Assembly: GCA_963801045.1 (NCBI GenBank) | Contig: CAWDDC010000004.1 | Span: forward strand, 1,818,380-1,882,379 | Reading direction: 5' to 3' | DNA length: 64,000 nt | DNA from: JACCWP01 sp963801045 | GTDB taxonomy: Bacteria > Actinomycetota > Actinomycetes > Propionibacteriales > Nocardioidaceae | Part shown: positions 43,896 to 52,597 of the stretch, piece after piece | Position numbering within the stretch: position 1 is the stretch's first letter | How the letters are laid out: each line of letters starts with the position of its first letter | The notes under the pieces: model-generated | Databases searched by the model: none | What the model was told of the DNA's origin: nothing | The model's input: only the letters and a program-made list of their open reading frames with translations | Translations under genes and position numbers: made by a program

Positions 43896-45338
43896 GTGAC
43901 CACCAGGGCGAACGAACCCATGAGTCGCGACGCAGTCGTCGACCGGTTCCCGACGGCGCAGCTGCCGCCGCCGGAGGTCCGGGAGATGCCCGCACCACCG
44001 CAGAGCTGGTTCAAGCTCATCGGCCCCGGGATCATCGCCGCCGGCGTCGGTCTGGCCAGCGGGGAGTTCATCCTCTTCCCGTACATCGCCTCGCAGGTGG
44101 GCCTGGTGTTCGTGTGGGCCGCCCTCGTGGGGGTGGTCACCCAGTTCTTCATCAACATGGAGATCGAGCGCTACACGCTCGCCACGGGGGAAACCGCGCT
44201 CACGGGCTTCAGCCGGTTCTGGCGGCACTGGGGACTGGTCTTCGCGCTGATGGCCTTCTTCGCCAACCTGTGGCCCGGCTGGGCGACCAGCTCGGCGACG
44301 ATCGCGACGTACCTGTGGGGAGGCAACGCCAACTACATCGCGATCGGCATCCTGCTCGTCATCGGCGCGACGCTGACCCTGGCGCCGGTGGTCTACACCG
44401 CCCTGGAACGCATCGAGATGGTCAAGGTCGCCGCCGTCCTGCTGCTGCTCGCGGTCGGCGCGACGGTGGCTGTCACGGCCAGCGACTGGGGCGACACGTC
44501 CGAGATCGTCACGGATGCCCGCGTCCCGGTCAGCGAGCTCGGGTTCGCCCTGCTGCTCGGGGCCCTCGCCTTTGCCGGCGCAGGCGGCGGGCAGAACCTC
44601 GTACAGAGCAACTGGATCCGCGACAAGCGCTTCGGCATGGGTGCCTACGTCCCGCGGATCACCAGCCCGGTGACCGGCGAGGCAGAGGCCGCGCCGAGCA
44701 CGGGCTACATCTTCGAGCCGACGCCGGAGAACCTCAACCGGTGGCGGTCGTGGTGGAAGTTCGCCAACATCGAGCAGCTGGCCACGTTCGTGCTGATCAC
44801 GTTCCTCACCATCGTCTTCACCTCGCTGCTCGCCTACAGCACCGTGTTCGGTACCGCAGGGCTGCCCGACGACATCGGGTTCATCGAGGTCGAGGGCAAT
44901 GCGCTCAAGGACACCGTCGCGCCGTGGTTCGGCACGTTCTTCTGGGTCATCGGCGCGTTCAGCCTCTTCGCGGCGGCGCTGGGGATCGTCGACTACACGT
45001 GCCGGATGGTTGCCGACGTGATCAAGACCAGCTACGCGCGGGAGGCCAACGAGAGCAAGCTCTACTTCGGCCTGGTCTGGGCGATCGTCCTCATCGGCAT
45101 CGTCGAGCTGTTGATCGGGATCGACCAGCCGCTGGTTCTGATCGTGATCTCCGCGTGCGTCGGGGGCGTCATGATGTTCATGTACTCCGGCCTGCTGATC
45201 CTGACCAACCGGAAGATCCTGTCCGGAGAGCTGCGGATCAATGGACTCCGGACCGCGGCGATGGTGTGGGCGATCGCCCTGTTCGGAACCCTGTCCGTTC
45301 TCGTGATCATCCAGCAGTACCGCGACGTGACGGGCTGA
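43896..45338 (+). CDS. Nramp-related transporter lacking canonical metal-site motifs
   Basis: 480 residues, 10-11 transmembrane helices of the LeuT/Nramp fold. Helix 1 reads LIGPGIIAAGVGLASGEF where Nramp metal transporters have DPGN, and helix 6 reads LAFAGAGGGQNLVQSNW where they have MPH. The substrate may therefore not be Mn or Fe. FANLWPGWATSSATIATYLWG (split) and GIVDYTCRMVADVIK are further landmarks. The GTG at 43896 has GGAGG 4 nt before it; an upstream ATG is weaker. Single gene. Confidence 0.82.
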   Translation: MTTRANEPMSRDAVVDRFPTAQLPPPEVREMPAPPQSWFKLIGPGIIAAGVGLASGEFILFPYIASQVGLVFVWAALVGVVTQFFINMEIERYTLATGETALTGFSRFWRHWGLVFALMAFFANLWPGWATSSATIATYLWGGNANYIAIGILLVIGATLTLAPVVYTALERIEMVKVAAVLLLLAVGATVAVTASDWGDTSEIVTDARVPVSELGFALLLGALAFAGAGGGQNLVQSNWIRDKRFGMGAYVPRITSPVTGEAEAAPSTGYIFEPTPENLNRWRSWWKFANIEQLATFVLITFLTIVFTSLLAYSTVFGTAGLPDDIGFIEVEGNALKDTVAPWFGTFFWVIGAFSLFAAALGIVDYTCRMVADVIKTSYAREANESKLYFGLVWAIVLIGIVELLIGIDQPLVLIVISACVGGVMMFMYSGLLILTNRKILSGELRINGLRTAAMVWAIALFGTLSVLVIIQQYRDVTG

Positions 45339-45450
45339 GGCGGTCGGCCCCCGAGCCAGGATGCGTGTGAACGCGCCGAACTGCCGAAGTCCCGTGAGAT
45401 TTCTGCCGACAGCCTGTCGGATCCAGGGCGCGTCGTTCGTAGCAGAAGTG

Positions 45451-45470
45451 AGAGGCAGCCAGAGGCAGCC
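45451..45470. repeat. tandem 10-bp direct repeat before the YCII-like gene
   Basis: Two exact copies of AGAGGCAGCC lie head to tail 22-41 nt before the ATG, in the expected promoter/5' leader zone. Could be slippage or a direct-repeat operator. Confidence 0.5.
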
Positions 45471-45491
45471 GCCGGGACAAGGAGTCACGAG

Positions 45492-45830
45492 ATGACGCAG
45501 TACCTGATCTCGTTCGATGACGGATGGATGAACATCCCCGAGGAGGAACTGCCCGACGTGTCGAAGGCCGCGATGGCGGTGGTCCAGGAGGCCACGGACG
45601 CCGGCGTGTGGGTCTTCAGCGGCGGACTGGAAAGCCAGCGGGCGAGCGTGGTGGCCACCGACGGGACGGTCACTGACGGCCCGTACCCGGAGACCAAGGA
45701 GGTCATCGGCGGGTTCGCGGTCGTCGACGTGCCCTCGCGTGATGAGGCACTGAAGTGGGCTGCCAAGGTCGCCGTCGCCTGCCGCTGTGCGCAGGAGGTA
45801 CGGGAGTTCCTGCCCGTTCCGGAGGTCTGA
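45492..45830 (+). CDS. YCII-domain (DGPF) protein
   Basis: 112 residues of the YCII-related ferredoxin-like fold. TDGPYPETKEVIGGFAVVDV carries the DGPF-type signature, followed by DEALKWAAKVAVAC. Such proteins often sit with ECF sigma factors; here the gene is alone. AAGGAG precedes the ATG. Activity unknown; some relatives are small dehydrochlorinase- or isomerase-like enzymes. Confidence 0.82.
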   Translation: MTQYLISFDDGWMNIPEEELPDVSKAAMAVVQEATDAGVWVFSGGLESQRASVVATDGTVTDGPYPETKEVIGGFAVVDVPSRDEALKWAAKVAVACRCAQEVREFLPVPEV

Positions 45831-45843
45831 TCGGAGCGATCAG
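45827..45843. terminator. hairpin shared by two convergent stop codons
   Basis: CTGATCG-GAG-CGATCAG: a perfect 7-bp stem with a 3-nt loop. The stop of the YCII gene (45828-45830) and that of the TolB-like gene (45840-45842) lie in opposite arms, as at 4032-4044. No T tract. Confidence 0.4.
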
Positions 45844-46766
45844 GGTCGAACCCGGACGCCCCAGTCAGGCGCGTTGTCGTCCGTCGTGTTGTTGGTGACC
45901 CGGTGCTTCCCACTACCGTTCGGCCTGATCCGATAGATCTCCCAGTCCGTCCCGCCGACTCCCTCGTAGGCGATCTGGTGGCCGCTGGGAGAGTATGCGG
46001 GCTGGAACTCGTTGGTGGTGTTGTGGGTGACCTGCCTTCTCCCGCTGCCGTCGGTACTGATCGTGTAGATCTCGAGCTCGGGGCTGGCACCGTCCTCTCC
46101 CGCGTAGGCAATCCGGAGGCCCGACGGCGAGTACGAAGGCTGTATCTCATAGCTGGTGTTGTCGGTGACCTGCCTTCTCCCGCTGCCGTCGGTCCTGATC
46201 GTGTAGATCTCGTCGTCGCTCCCGTCATTTCCCGCGTAGGCGATCCGGCGGCCCGACGGGGAGTAGACCGGGGAGTTGTCGTCGGTGGTGTTGTTGGTGA
46301 CGCGCACCCTGCCGTCACCGCCGCTCCCGATGGTGTAGATCTCGGAGTCGTTGCCATCCCAGCCCACATAGGCGAGCCGGCGGCCCGACGGGGCGTACGC
46401 AGGGAACAAGTCGCCGGTGGCGTTGCGGGTGAGCCGCGTCCTGGCGCTACCGTCGATCGTGATGGTGTAGATCTCGGCGTCGTGACCGTCATACCCCGCG
46501 TAGGCAATCCGGCGGCCCGACGGTGAGTAGGCGGGGAACAAGTCGTCGGTGGTGTTGTCGGTGACCTGCTTCCTGCCGCCACCGTCGGACTTGATCGTGT
46601 AGATCTCAAAGTCGTGACCGTCGTACCCCGCGTAGACGATCCTGCCGTCGCGACCGGGGAACGCCGACGCAGAAGAACTCGTCGGAAGAGGCGCGACCAC
46701 GATTGCTGTGCCAGCCCCCAGCGCGGTCAACGTGCCCAGCAGCCTGGATCGGTTCGGCAGGATCAT
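45840..46766 (-). CDS. secreted TolB-like beta-propeller (PD40 repeats)
   Basis: 308 residues: signal peptide (about 1-37, ending SSASA) and six near-identical repeats of about 42-44 residues. Each carries variants of RIAYAGYDG, EIYTI, DGSGRRQVT, NTT and PAYSPSG. The repeats form a WD40/TolB-like propeller, probably extracytoplasmic and binding protein or glycan. DNA-level similarity between repeats is high, so copy number may vary. No catalytic domain; function unknown. Confidence 0.82.
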   Translation of the reverse strand: MILPNRSRLLGTLTALGAGTAIVVAPLPTSSSASAFPGRDGRIVYAGYDGHDFEIYTIKSDGGGRKQVTDNTTDDLFPAYSPSGRRIAYAGYDGHDAEIYTITIDGSARTRLTRNATGDLFPAYAPSGRRLAYVGWDGNDSEIYTIGSGGDGRVRVTNNTTDDNSPVYSPSGRRIAYAGNDGSDDEIYTIRTDGSGRRQVTDNTSYEIQPSYSPSGLRIAYAGEDGASPELEIYTISTDGSGRRQVTHNTTNEFQPAYSPSGHQIAYEGVGGTDWEIYRIRPNGSGKHRVTNNTTDDNAPDWGVRVRP

Positions 46767-47007
46767 TTCGGCGCACCCCGTCCCTCGGCCGAGTGATGAC
46801 TCAGACGACACCAAGAGGCCTTGGCAACACCGGTGACCGTCCCGACCGACGCTACTCCTCGAAAAGATCGATTGGGCTGGGCAACCTCATGGGCAGGTCC
46901 AGTGTCCCTTTCCCCCGAACGCGGACTTCGACCACGATGTCGAGCATGCCGGTTGAGAGCCGCACGGGGCCGGCCCCAGGACCATCGGAGGGCACGAGGG
47001 CGTCTTC

Positions 47008-47268
47008 ATGGAGCTCAACGTGTCCGCCCACCTCCCCGCCACGTGCCCAGACGAACCCTTCAGCTGGCGCGATCACCTCGGCGGTACCCAAGGAATCAGC
47101 TCGGGGAAGACCCAGCTGCTCTGGATCGTGGACGTCGACGGGCAGCGCGTCATGCTCCTCGCCGGGTACTTCCCCGGCCCCCAGGGTCCGACCCCCAGGC
47201 AGGTCAACGAGCTGACCCAGATGGCCGAAGGTGCCAGGTTTGTCGACCCCGACCAGGTTGCGCCCTGA
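47008..47268 (+). CDS. short or 5'-degraded hypothetical gene
   Basis: 86 residues. LLWIVDVDGQRVMLLAGYFPG and the following helix look like the C-terminal domain of a larger actinobacterial secreted or membrane protein family as I remember it. In-frame sequence upstream of the ATG also reads family-like (GGHEGVF before MELNVSAHLP), but a TGA blocks it at about 46954. Either a short gene or the remnant of a longer one whose 5' half has decayed. Confidence 0.4.
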   Translation: MELNVSAHLPATCPDEPFSWRDHLGGTQGISSGKTQLLWIVDVDGQRVMLLAGYFPGPQGPTPRQVNELTQMAEGARFVDPDQVAP

Positions 47269-47410
47269 CGGGATCACCATTCGTCAGAGGGCACGCGGCA
47301 CGGTTTCGCCGCCCGCGCGCCTTCTGCCCTGCGTCGTTGACGGTGCGTGACTTCGTGTGCCCGCTAAGCCTCCAGGTCAGAAAGGCGTCAACGGCACTCG
47401 TCGTGAGGTG

Positions 47411-48100
47411 TCACCCCGGCATCGAGTAACTGACCGTCGCTCCCTGGAGCACCGTCGAGATGCCCTGGCCGCCGAGTCGGACCTGCAACCGGTAGGCGTT
47501 GACGCTGTTGTCCACCGACACGGGGTCGCCCGGCAGGTCGAGCGCCTGGAACCCGTTCGCTCCGGACGTGTTGGCGGACCTCAGTTGCTCGGCCCCCTGG
47601 GTGCCGGGATCGAACCGGGTCAGGATGCCGATGACGTCGCCGGTCGCGTTGTCGTCGACCACGTGGACCGTCACCGCGTCGATGACGGCACCCTGCGGAA
47701 GGTCGAGCGCGGCCACGAAGAGGCCGCTGGCAGTCGAGGACTGGTAGATCCCGCCGGCGCCTGCATAGCCGTTGGTCACCGTGCTGTCACGCGGGTGGAA
47801 GTCGACCCCGGCCAGAGTCACGGCGCCACCGGCACCGGGTACGCCGAGGGTGGATTCGTCGATGTCGGCGCCCGTCAGGGAGTCGTCGGCGACGCGGGAC
47901 CCGTTCACCGCTCTGGACGCGATCTTGAACCGGGTGACGGCCCCGTTGGCGATCTTGGGCGAAGTGACGGCGTTGTCCTTGATCTGCACCGTCCCGACGC
48001 TGTTCGGGGGGAGCTGGGCCGCAGCGTAGGCGCCGCCGCTGAGGGAGATGACGAGCGCGAGGATCGAGATGGCCATCGAGGGTGTTGCCAGTCGTGACAT
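47411..48100 (-). CDS. secreted protein of unknown function
   Basis: 229 residues: signal peptide (about 1-27, SMAISILALVISLSGGAYAA), a segment of short repeats typical of actinobacterial exported proteins (VGTVQIKDNAVTSPKIANGAV), then a beta-rich domain (about 95-229). GGAGG stands 4 nt before the ATG at 48100. No enzyme motif seen; cell-surface location is likely. Confidence 0.75.
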   Translation of the reverse strand: MSRLATPSMAISILALVISLSGGAYAAAQLPPNSVGTVQIKDNAVTSPKIANGAVTRFKIASRAVNGSRVADDSLTGADIDESTLGVPGAGGAVTLAGVDFHPRDSTVTNGYAGAGGIYQSSTASGLFVAALDLPQGAVIDAVTVHVVDDNATGDVIGILTRFDPGTQGAEQLRSANTSGANGFQALDLPGDPVSVDNSVNAYRLQVRLGGQGISTVLQGATVSYSMPG

Positions 48101-48448
48101 GAAACCTCCTGAGAGAAGTCCCCCAGCACAAAGTGAGCGTGGCACGCGCGCGCGGGCGTGAAGAGGTGATTCACCGAACCCGGCCAAGTACCGAGCCCGA
48201 CGCAGGCGGTCGGCCGTTCGCACGGCGAGGGACCAGGCAGTCCTCGAGCACATGCTCGTGCAGATCGTCGCAGTTCTCCGTGCCAGGTGCCGCCACGAAG
48301 TCGTGCTCCAAGGCCGTGCGAGTGGCACGGTTGCGCGTCCCTCAGCGGGTGCGCGTATGGCCAGCCCGTGGCTACCTTCGTGGCGATATTTCGCCCAGCG
48401 CCGCCAGGCGGTCGACGTTGCACAGGTCGTTGACCTGCCGTGATGTGG
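48101..48448. other. 348-nt stretch without a recognised gene
   Basis: Between the secreted-protein start and tRNA-Pro. It must hold the promoter of the secreted-protein gene. Short frames exist on both strands (for example a 63-codon plus-strand frame at 48252), but none shows a family motif or good ribosome site. It might contain decayed coding sequence; I see nothing firm. Confidence 0.5.
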
Positions 48449-48522
<74 letters not shown>

Positions 48523-48635
48523 CCGCCCCGGATGCTCGGAGCGCGAGCAGCCTACCCAACGTGTCGGGTCGATCCGGAGCCGCCCGGCTAGCACCGCGAA
48601 GCCTGCACTTCCCCCTGGTTATTGCGCTGATCCAG

Positions 48636-48669
48636 TGCTGGTTTCGCAAGGGCACTTGCGAAACCAGCA
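48636..48669. repeat. dispersed palindrome, copy 2 (15-bp arms)
   Basis: TGCTGGTTTCGCAAG (48636-48650) pairs perfectly with CTTGCGAAACCAGCA (48655-48669) around loop GGCA. The core GGTTTCGCAAG matches copy 1 except for one symmetric C-to-G change in each arm. It begins 8 nt beyond the der stop codon (minus strand). Confidence 0.85.
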
Positions 48670-48677
48670 GCCCGTGT

Positions 48678-50015
48678 TCAGTGGCGGGAGCGCTTCTTCC
48701 GCGGCCGCTGCTGCAGGGTGATCGGGCTGCCGACGAAGCCGAACTCCTCACGCAGCCGGCGCTCGATGAACCGCAGGTACGACGCCTCGAGCTGCCCGGA
48801 GGTGAACAGCACGAACTGCGGGGGCGCGGCGCCGGCCTGGGTGGCGAACAGCACCTTCGGCTGCTTGCCGCTGCGCACCGGGTGCGGGTGCTCGGCGACC
48901 AGCCGGCCGAGGAACGAGTTCAGCGCACCGGTGCCGACCCGGGTGCCCCAGCCCTCCAGAGCTCGGTCCAGCGCCGGCACCAGCCGGTCCACGTGCCACC
49001 GGGTGAGCGCAGAGATGTTGACCGTCGGCGCCCAGCGCACCCGGACGAGGTCGCGCTCGCGTTCCCGCTCCAGGTAGTAGCGGCGGTCGTCGTCGACCAG
49101 GTCCCACTTGTTGAACGCGACCACGACCGCACGGCCTGCCTCGGCGACCATCGCGATCAGCCGCTGGTCCTGCTCGGTGAGCGGCTCGCTGGCGTCGACG
49201 ACGACCACCGCTACCTCCGCCCGCTCGAGTGCGGTCTGGGTGCGGAGACTGGCGAAGTACTCGTGTCCCGAGGCCTCCTTGATCCGTCGCCGCACGCCCG
49301 CTGTGTCCACGAACCGCCACGGCCGCCCGCCGAGCTCGATCAGCTCGTCGACGGGGTCGACCGTCGTCCCCGCGACGTCGTCGACCACCACCCGGTCCTC
49401 GCCCGCCAGGATGTTGAGCAGGCTGGACTTCCCGACGTTGGGCCTGCCCACGATCGCCACCCGGCGCGGCCCGCCCGGCTCCGCGTCCACGTCCGGCGGG
49501 GCGTCCGGCAGCGCGGCCAGCACGGCGTCGAGCAGGTCTCCGCTACCGCGCCCGTGCAGCGCCGAGACGGCGTACGGCTCCCCCAGGCCGAGGTTCCACA
49601 TCGTGGCCGCCTCGGCCTCCGTACGCTCGTCGTCGACCTTGTTGGCGGCCAGCACGACCGGCCGGCCCGACCGACGCAGGACCGTGACCACGGCCTCGTC
49701 GTCGTCGGTCGTGCCCACCGTGGCGTCGACCACGAACAGCACCGCGTCGGCAGCGTCGACCGCCACCTCGGCCTGGCGGCGGATCCGCTCGGACAGTCCG
49801 CGGGCGTCCGGGTCCCACCCGCCGGTGTCGACGACGGTGAACGCGCGACCGTTCCAGATCGCGTCGTACGAGACCCGGTCCCGGGTCACGCCCGGGACGT
49901 CCTCGACCACCGCCTCGCGGCGGCCGAGGATCCGGTTGACCAGGGTGGACTTGCCGACGTTGGGTCGCCCCACGACGGCGAGCACGGGCACCCGCGCGCT
50001 CACCGGGTCGCTCAC
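48678..50015 (-). CDS. der: ribosome-biogenesis GTPase Der (EngA)
   Basis: 445 residues with tandem GTPase domains. G1 motifs GRPNVGKSTLVNRIL (about 15) and GRPNVGKSSLLNIL (about 190); DTGGW and DTAGV G3 motifs; NKVD and NKWD G4 motifs; a C-terminal KH-like domain ending in basic RPRKKRSRH. Needed for 50S assembly. The GTG at 50015 overlaps the upstream acyltransferase stop (GTGA). Order cmk-plsC-der matches other actinobacteria. Confidence 0.96.
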   Translation of the reverse strand: MSDPVSARVPVLAVVGRPNVGKSTLVNRILGRREAVVEDVPGVTRDRVSYDAIWNGRAFTVVDTGGWDPDARGLSERIRRQAEVAVDAADAVLFVVDATVGTTDDDEAVVTVLRRSGRPVVLAANKVDDERTEAEAATMWNLGLGEPYAVSALHGRGSGDLLDAVLAALPDAPPDVDAEPGGPRRVAIVGRPNVGKSSLLNILAGEDRVVVDDVAGTTVDPVDELIELGGRPWRFVDTAGVRRRIKEASGHEYFASLRTQTALERAEVAVVVVDASEPLTEQDQRLIAMVAEAGRAVVVAFNKWDLVDDDRRYYLERERERDLVRVRWAPTVNISALTRWHVDRLVPALDRALEGWGTRVGTGALNSFLGRLVAEHPHPVRSGKQPKVLFATQAGAAPPQFVLFTSGQLEASYLRFIERRLREEFGFVGSPITLQQRPRKKRSRH

Positions 50016-50749
50016 AGGGCGGCTCCGATCTCGTCCGGGGGGTCGTCCACGTCGGGCGCGGGACCCGGCAACGTCACGCCGGTCCGCGCCACCGTGGCCG
50101 ACACGTGTGCCGCCAGTGTCTCGCGCAGCCGCTCGGCCTCCGCACGCACCCGGTCGCGCCGCCGCGGCCAGGCCTGCGCCGCCACCGGCACCGGTTCGCC
50201 GAAGGCCACCACCAGCCGGGCTCCGCGGGGCGGGTTGGAGTGGATCGACTCCCCCGCCCACCGGGTGCCCAGCACGGCGACCGGCACCACCGGCGCACCG
50301 GTGACCAGGGCCAGGTACGCCAGCCCGCGCTGCGTCGTGGCGACGTCACCGGCACCCCGGTTGGCCTCGGGGAACACGACCACCACCCGACCGGCGCGCA
50401 GCGCCCACACCGACCGGCGCACCGCCCGTACGTCGACGGAGGAGCGGTCGACCGGGATCTGCCCCGTCACGGTGAGGAACCGGCCCATCCGGCCGCGGAA
50501 CATCTCCTGCTTGACCAGTGCGTGCGTCGGCCGCGGTGACGCGGACATCACCACCGGCCCGTCCAGGTAGCCGATGTGGTTGCCCGCGAGCAGCACCGGT
50601 CCGTGGCGCGGCACCCGGTCGCGCCCGTGCACCTCGAGGCTGTAGCGGGAGCCGTACACGGCGCGGCCCACCGGCCGCAGCACCCGCTGGCCCCACAGCG
50701 GCAGCGGGTCGAGGTCGTCGGTACGCGGCAGCGGGCGGCTGCTGCTCAA
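50012..50749 (-). CDS. 1-acyl-sn-glycerol-3-phosphate acyltransferase-like (PlsC family)
   Basis: 245 residues. The acyltransferase HX4D motif is NHIGYLD, and FPEANRGAGD is the equivalent of the PEG motif. An N-terminal hydrophobic stretch (VRPVGRAVYGSRYSLEVHG) may dock on the membrane. The likely reaction is acylation of lysophosphatidate. No ATG or GTG lies at the right place; TTG at 50749 forms a TTGA overlap with the cmk stop and gives a family-like N terminus. Confidence 0.85.
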   Translation of the reverse strand: MSSSRPLPRTDDLDPLPLWGQRVLRPVGRAVYGSRYSLEVHGRDRVPRHGPVLLAGNHIGYLDGPVVMSASPRPTHALVKQEMFRGRMGRFLTVTGQIPVDRSSVDVRAVRRSVWALRAGRVVVVFPEANRGAGDVATTQRGLAYLALVTGAPVVPVAVLGTRWAGESIHSNPPRGARLVVAFGEPVPVAAQAWPRRRDRVRAEAERLRETLAAHVSATVARTGVTLPGPAPDVDDPPDEIGAAL

Positions 50750-51444
50750 CCGGCACCGGCCACGGCCTCGTGGGCGAGCGCTACGACCGCCTCCACCGCC
50801 TCGGCGAGGGTGAGCCCGGTGGTGTCCAGCAGCACGGCGTCCGGCGCCACCTGCAGCGGCGAGATCGCCCGCCCGGAGTCGAGCCGGTCGCGCCGGTCGA
50901 GGTCGGCGGCCGTGGCGCCCAGCGCGGAGGAGGCCCCGCCGTCCTGGGCTGTCCGACGCTCGGCCCGGGCGGCCTGGTCGGCGGTCAGGTACACCTTGAC
51001 CGGCGCGTCCGGGGCCACGACCGAGCCGATGTCGCGGCCCTCGACCACGATCCCCCCGCTGCCGATCAGCGACCGTTGGAGCACCAGCAGCTGGGCGCGT
51101 ACGGCCGGCACGGCGCTCACCGCGCTGACGGCGGCGGTCACCTCCGGACCGCGGATCGGCACCGACACGTCCTCGCCGTCGACGGTGATGGTCGGCGCGC
51201 CCGGGTCGGTGCCCGAGGCCAGCTCGACCGCCGATGCCGCCGCGGCGACCGCGTCGGGGTCGGTGACGTCCACGCCCCGCTGCAGCAGCGCCCAGGTCAC
51301 GGCGCGGTACATCGCCCCGGTGTCGAGGTAGCGCAGCCCGAGCGCCGCGGCCGTGCGTCGTGCGGTGCTGGACTTGCCCGACCCGGAGGGACCGTCGACG
51401 GCCACCACCAGGTCGGCCCAGCGGTCGGCGGTGGTGGGCGGCAC
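50746..51444 (-). CDS. cmk: cytidylate kinase
   Basis: 232 residues, (d)CMP kinase. P-loop VAVDGPSGSGKSSTAR, YLDTGAMYRAVTWALL, GIVVEGRDIGSVVAPDAPVK with the usual catalytic Arg/Asp, then the LID and DTTGLTLAEAVEAV near the end. It lies between a tyrA-type gene and a plsC-like gene in the actinobacterial order. 37 nt separate it from tyrA. Confidence 0.95.
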   Translation of the reverse strand: MPPTTADRWADLVVAVDGPSGSGKSSTARRTAAALGLRYLDTGAMYRAVTWALLQRGVDVTDPDAVAAAASAVELASGTDPGAPTITVDGEDVSVPIRGPEVTAAVSAVSAVPAVRAQLLVLQRSLIGSGGIVVEGRDIGSVVAPDAPVKVYLTADQAARAERRTAQDGGASSALGATAADLDRRDRLDSGRAISPLQVAPDAVLLDTTGLTLAEAVEAVVALAHEAVAGAG

Positions 51445-51481
51445 GGATCACTCCCGGGTACGGCAGGCGGGCGTCGCTAGC

Positions 51482-52597
51482 TCAGCGGTGGGCCGTCCAG
51501 CCGCGCGCCGACAGCGCCTCGACGAGGCGGTCGGCCGCCGCGGTCTGGACCACCAGCTCGACCTGGCCGACGGGGCGGCCGGGGTCGTGGTCGATCCGCA
51601 GATCCTCGACGTTGACGCCCGATTGTCCCGCATCGGCGAAGAGCCGGGCCAGCTCCCCCGGCCGGTCGGGCACGCTGACCACCACGACCGCCTCGGCGCG
51701 GGCCGGGCCGCCGTGCTTGGCCGGGATCCGCCGGGTGCCGTCGACACCCCGGTGCAGCACCGCGTCGACATCTCCCGGACCGTCGCCCGGACCGTCGCCC
51801 GGACCGTCGTCGAGACCGGTGAGCAGGGCGTCCAGGTCGTCGCGCACCCCCCGCAGCAGCCCCTGCAGCGCGGGGGCGTTGGCCGCGAGGATCTGGGTCC
51901 ACAGCACGGGGTCACCGCCCGCCACCCGGGTCACGTCGCGCAGCCCCTGACCCGACAGCGAGAGGTGGCCGGCCGGTGCGTCGACCAGCTGTGCGGCGGC
52001 CAGCACCGACAGCAGGTGCGGCAGGTGCGACACCCGGGCGACGGCGAGGTCGTGCTCGTCCGGGCTCATCGTCACGACGTCGGCACCGCAGGTACGGGCC
52101 AGCGCCTCGACCGCCCGGATGGCGGCGGGGTGGGCGGCGGGGTGCGGCACCACGGCCCAGGCGCGGCCGGCGAACAGCTCGCCGGTGGCCGCCCACGGCC
52201 CGGACTGCTCGCTGCCGGCCATCGGGTGGCTGCCCACGTAGCGGGACAGCACCGTGCCGTCGACCAGCCCGCTGAGCGCGCGCAGCGGCTCGGACTTGAC
52301 GCTGCCCACGTCGGTCACGACCGCGTCGGGGTGCGCCGCCAGCGCGTCGGCTGCCACCTCCGCCACGTGCGCGGGCGGGACCGCCACGACGACCAGCGCG
52401 ATCCGGTCCGGCTCGTCCTCCAGCGCGCCGACCTCGCCGGCCCCGCGCGAGGCCGCGACCACGACCGCGTTCTGGTCGTCGTCGCGCAGGTGGACGCGTA
52501 CCCCGCCGGCGCGAAGCGCCAGACCCACCGACGTGCCCACCAGTCCGGTGCCGATCACCAGCACCGGCTCCGGCAGCGCGCCGACGCCGCCCGTCAC
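51482..52597 (-). CDS. tyrA: prephenate dehydrogenase with ACT domain
   Basis: 371 residues. The Rossmann start VLVIGTGLVGTSVGLAL binds NAD(P); DVGSVKSEPL, SHPMAGSEQSGP and SHLPHLLS are catalytic-domain signatures. A C-terminal ACT-like domain (about 300-371) may bind tyrosine. It oxidatively decarboxylates prephenate (or arogenate) toward tyrosine. The linker contains a DGPGDGPGDGPG repeat from a 12-bp tandem. The GTG at 52597 overlaps the aroH stop, pairing it with chorismate mutase. Confidence 0.93.
   Translation of the reverse strand: MTGGVGALPEPVLVIGTGLVGTSVGLALRAGGVRVHLRDDDQNAVVVAASRGAGEVGALEDEPDRIALVVVAVPPAHVAEVAADALAAHPDAVVTDVGSVKSEPLRALSGLVDGTVLSRYVGSHPMAGSEQSGPWAATGELFAGRAWAVVPHPAAHPAAIRAVEALARTCGADVVTMSPDEHDLAVARVSHLPHLLSVLAAAQLVDAPAGHLSLSGQGLRDVTRVAGGDPVLWTQILAANAPALQGLLRGVRDDLDALLTGLDDGPGDGPGDGPGDVDAVLHRGVDGTRRIPAKHGGPARAEAVVVVSVPDRPGELARLFADAGQSGVNVEDLRIDHDPGRPVGQVELVVQTAAADRLVEALSARGWTAHR
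51774..51809. repeat. three tandem 12-bp units inside tyrA
   Basis: CCCGGACCGTCG occurs three times in perfect tandem, encoding an in-frame Gly/Asp/Pro linker between the dehydrogenase and ACT domains. Being a multiple of three, copy-number change would lengthen or shorten the linker without breaking the gene. Confidence 0.85.
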
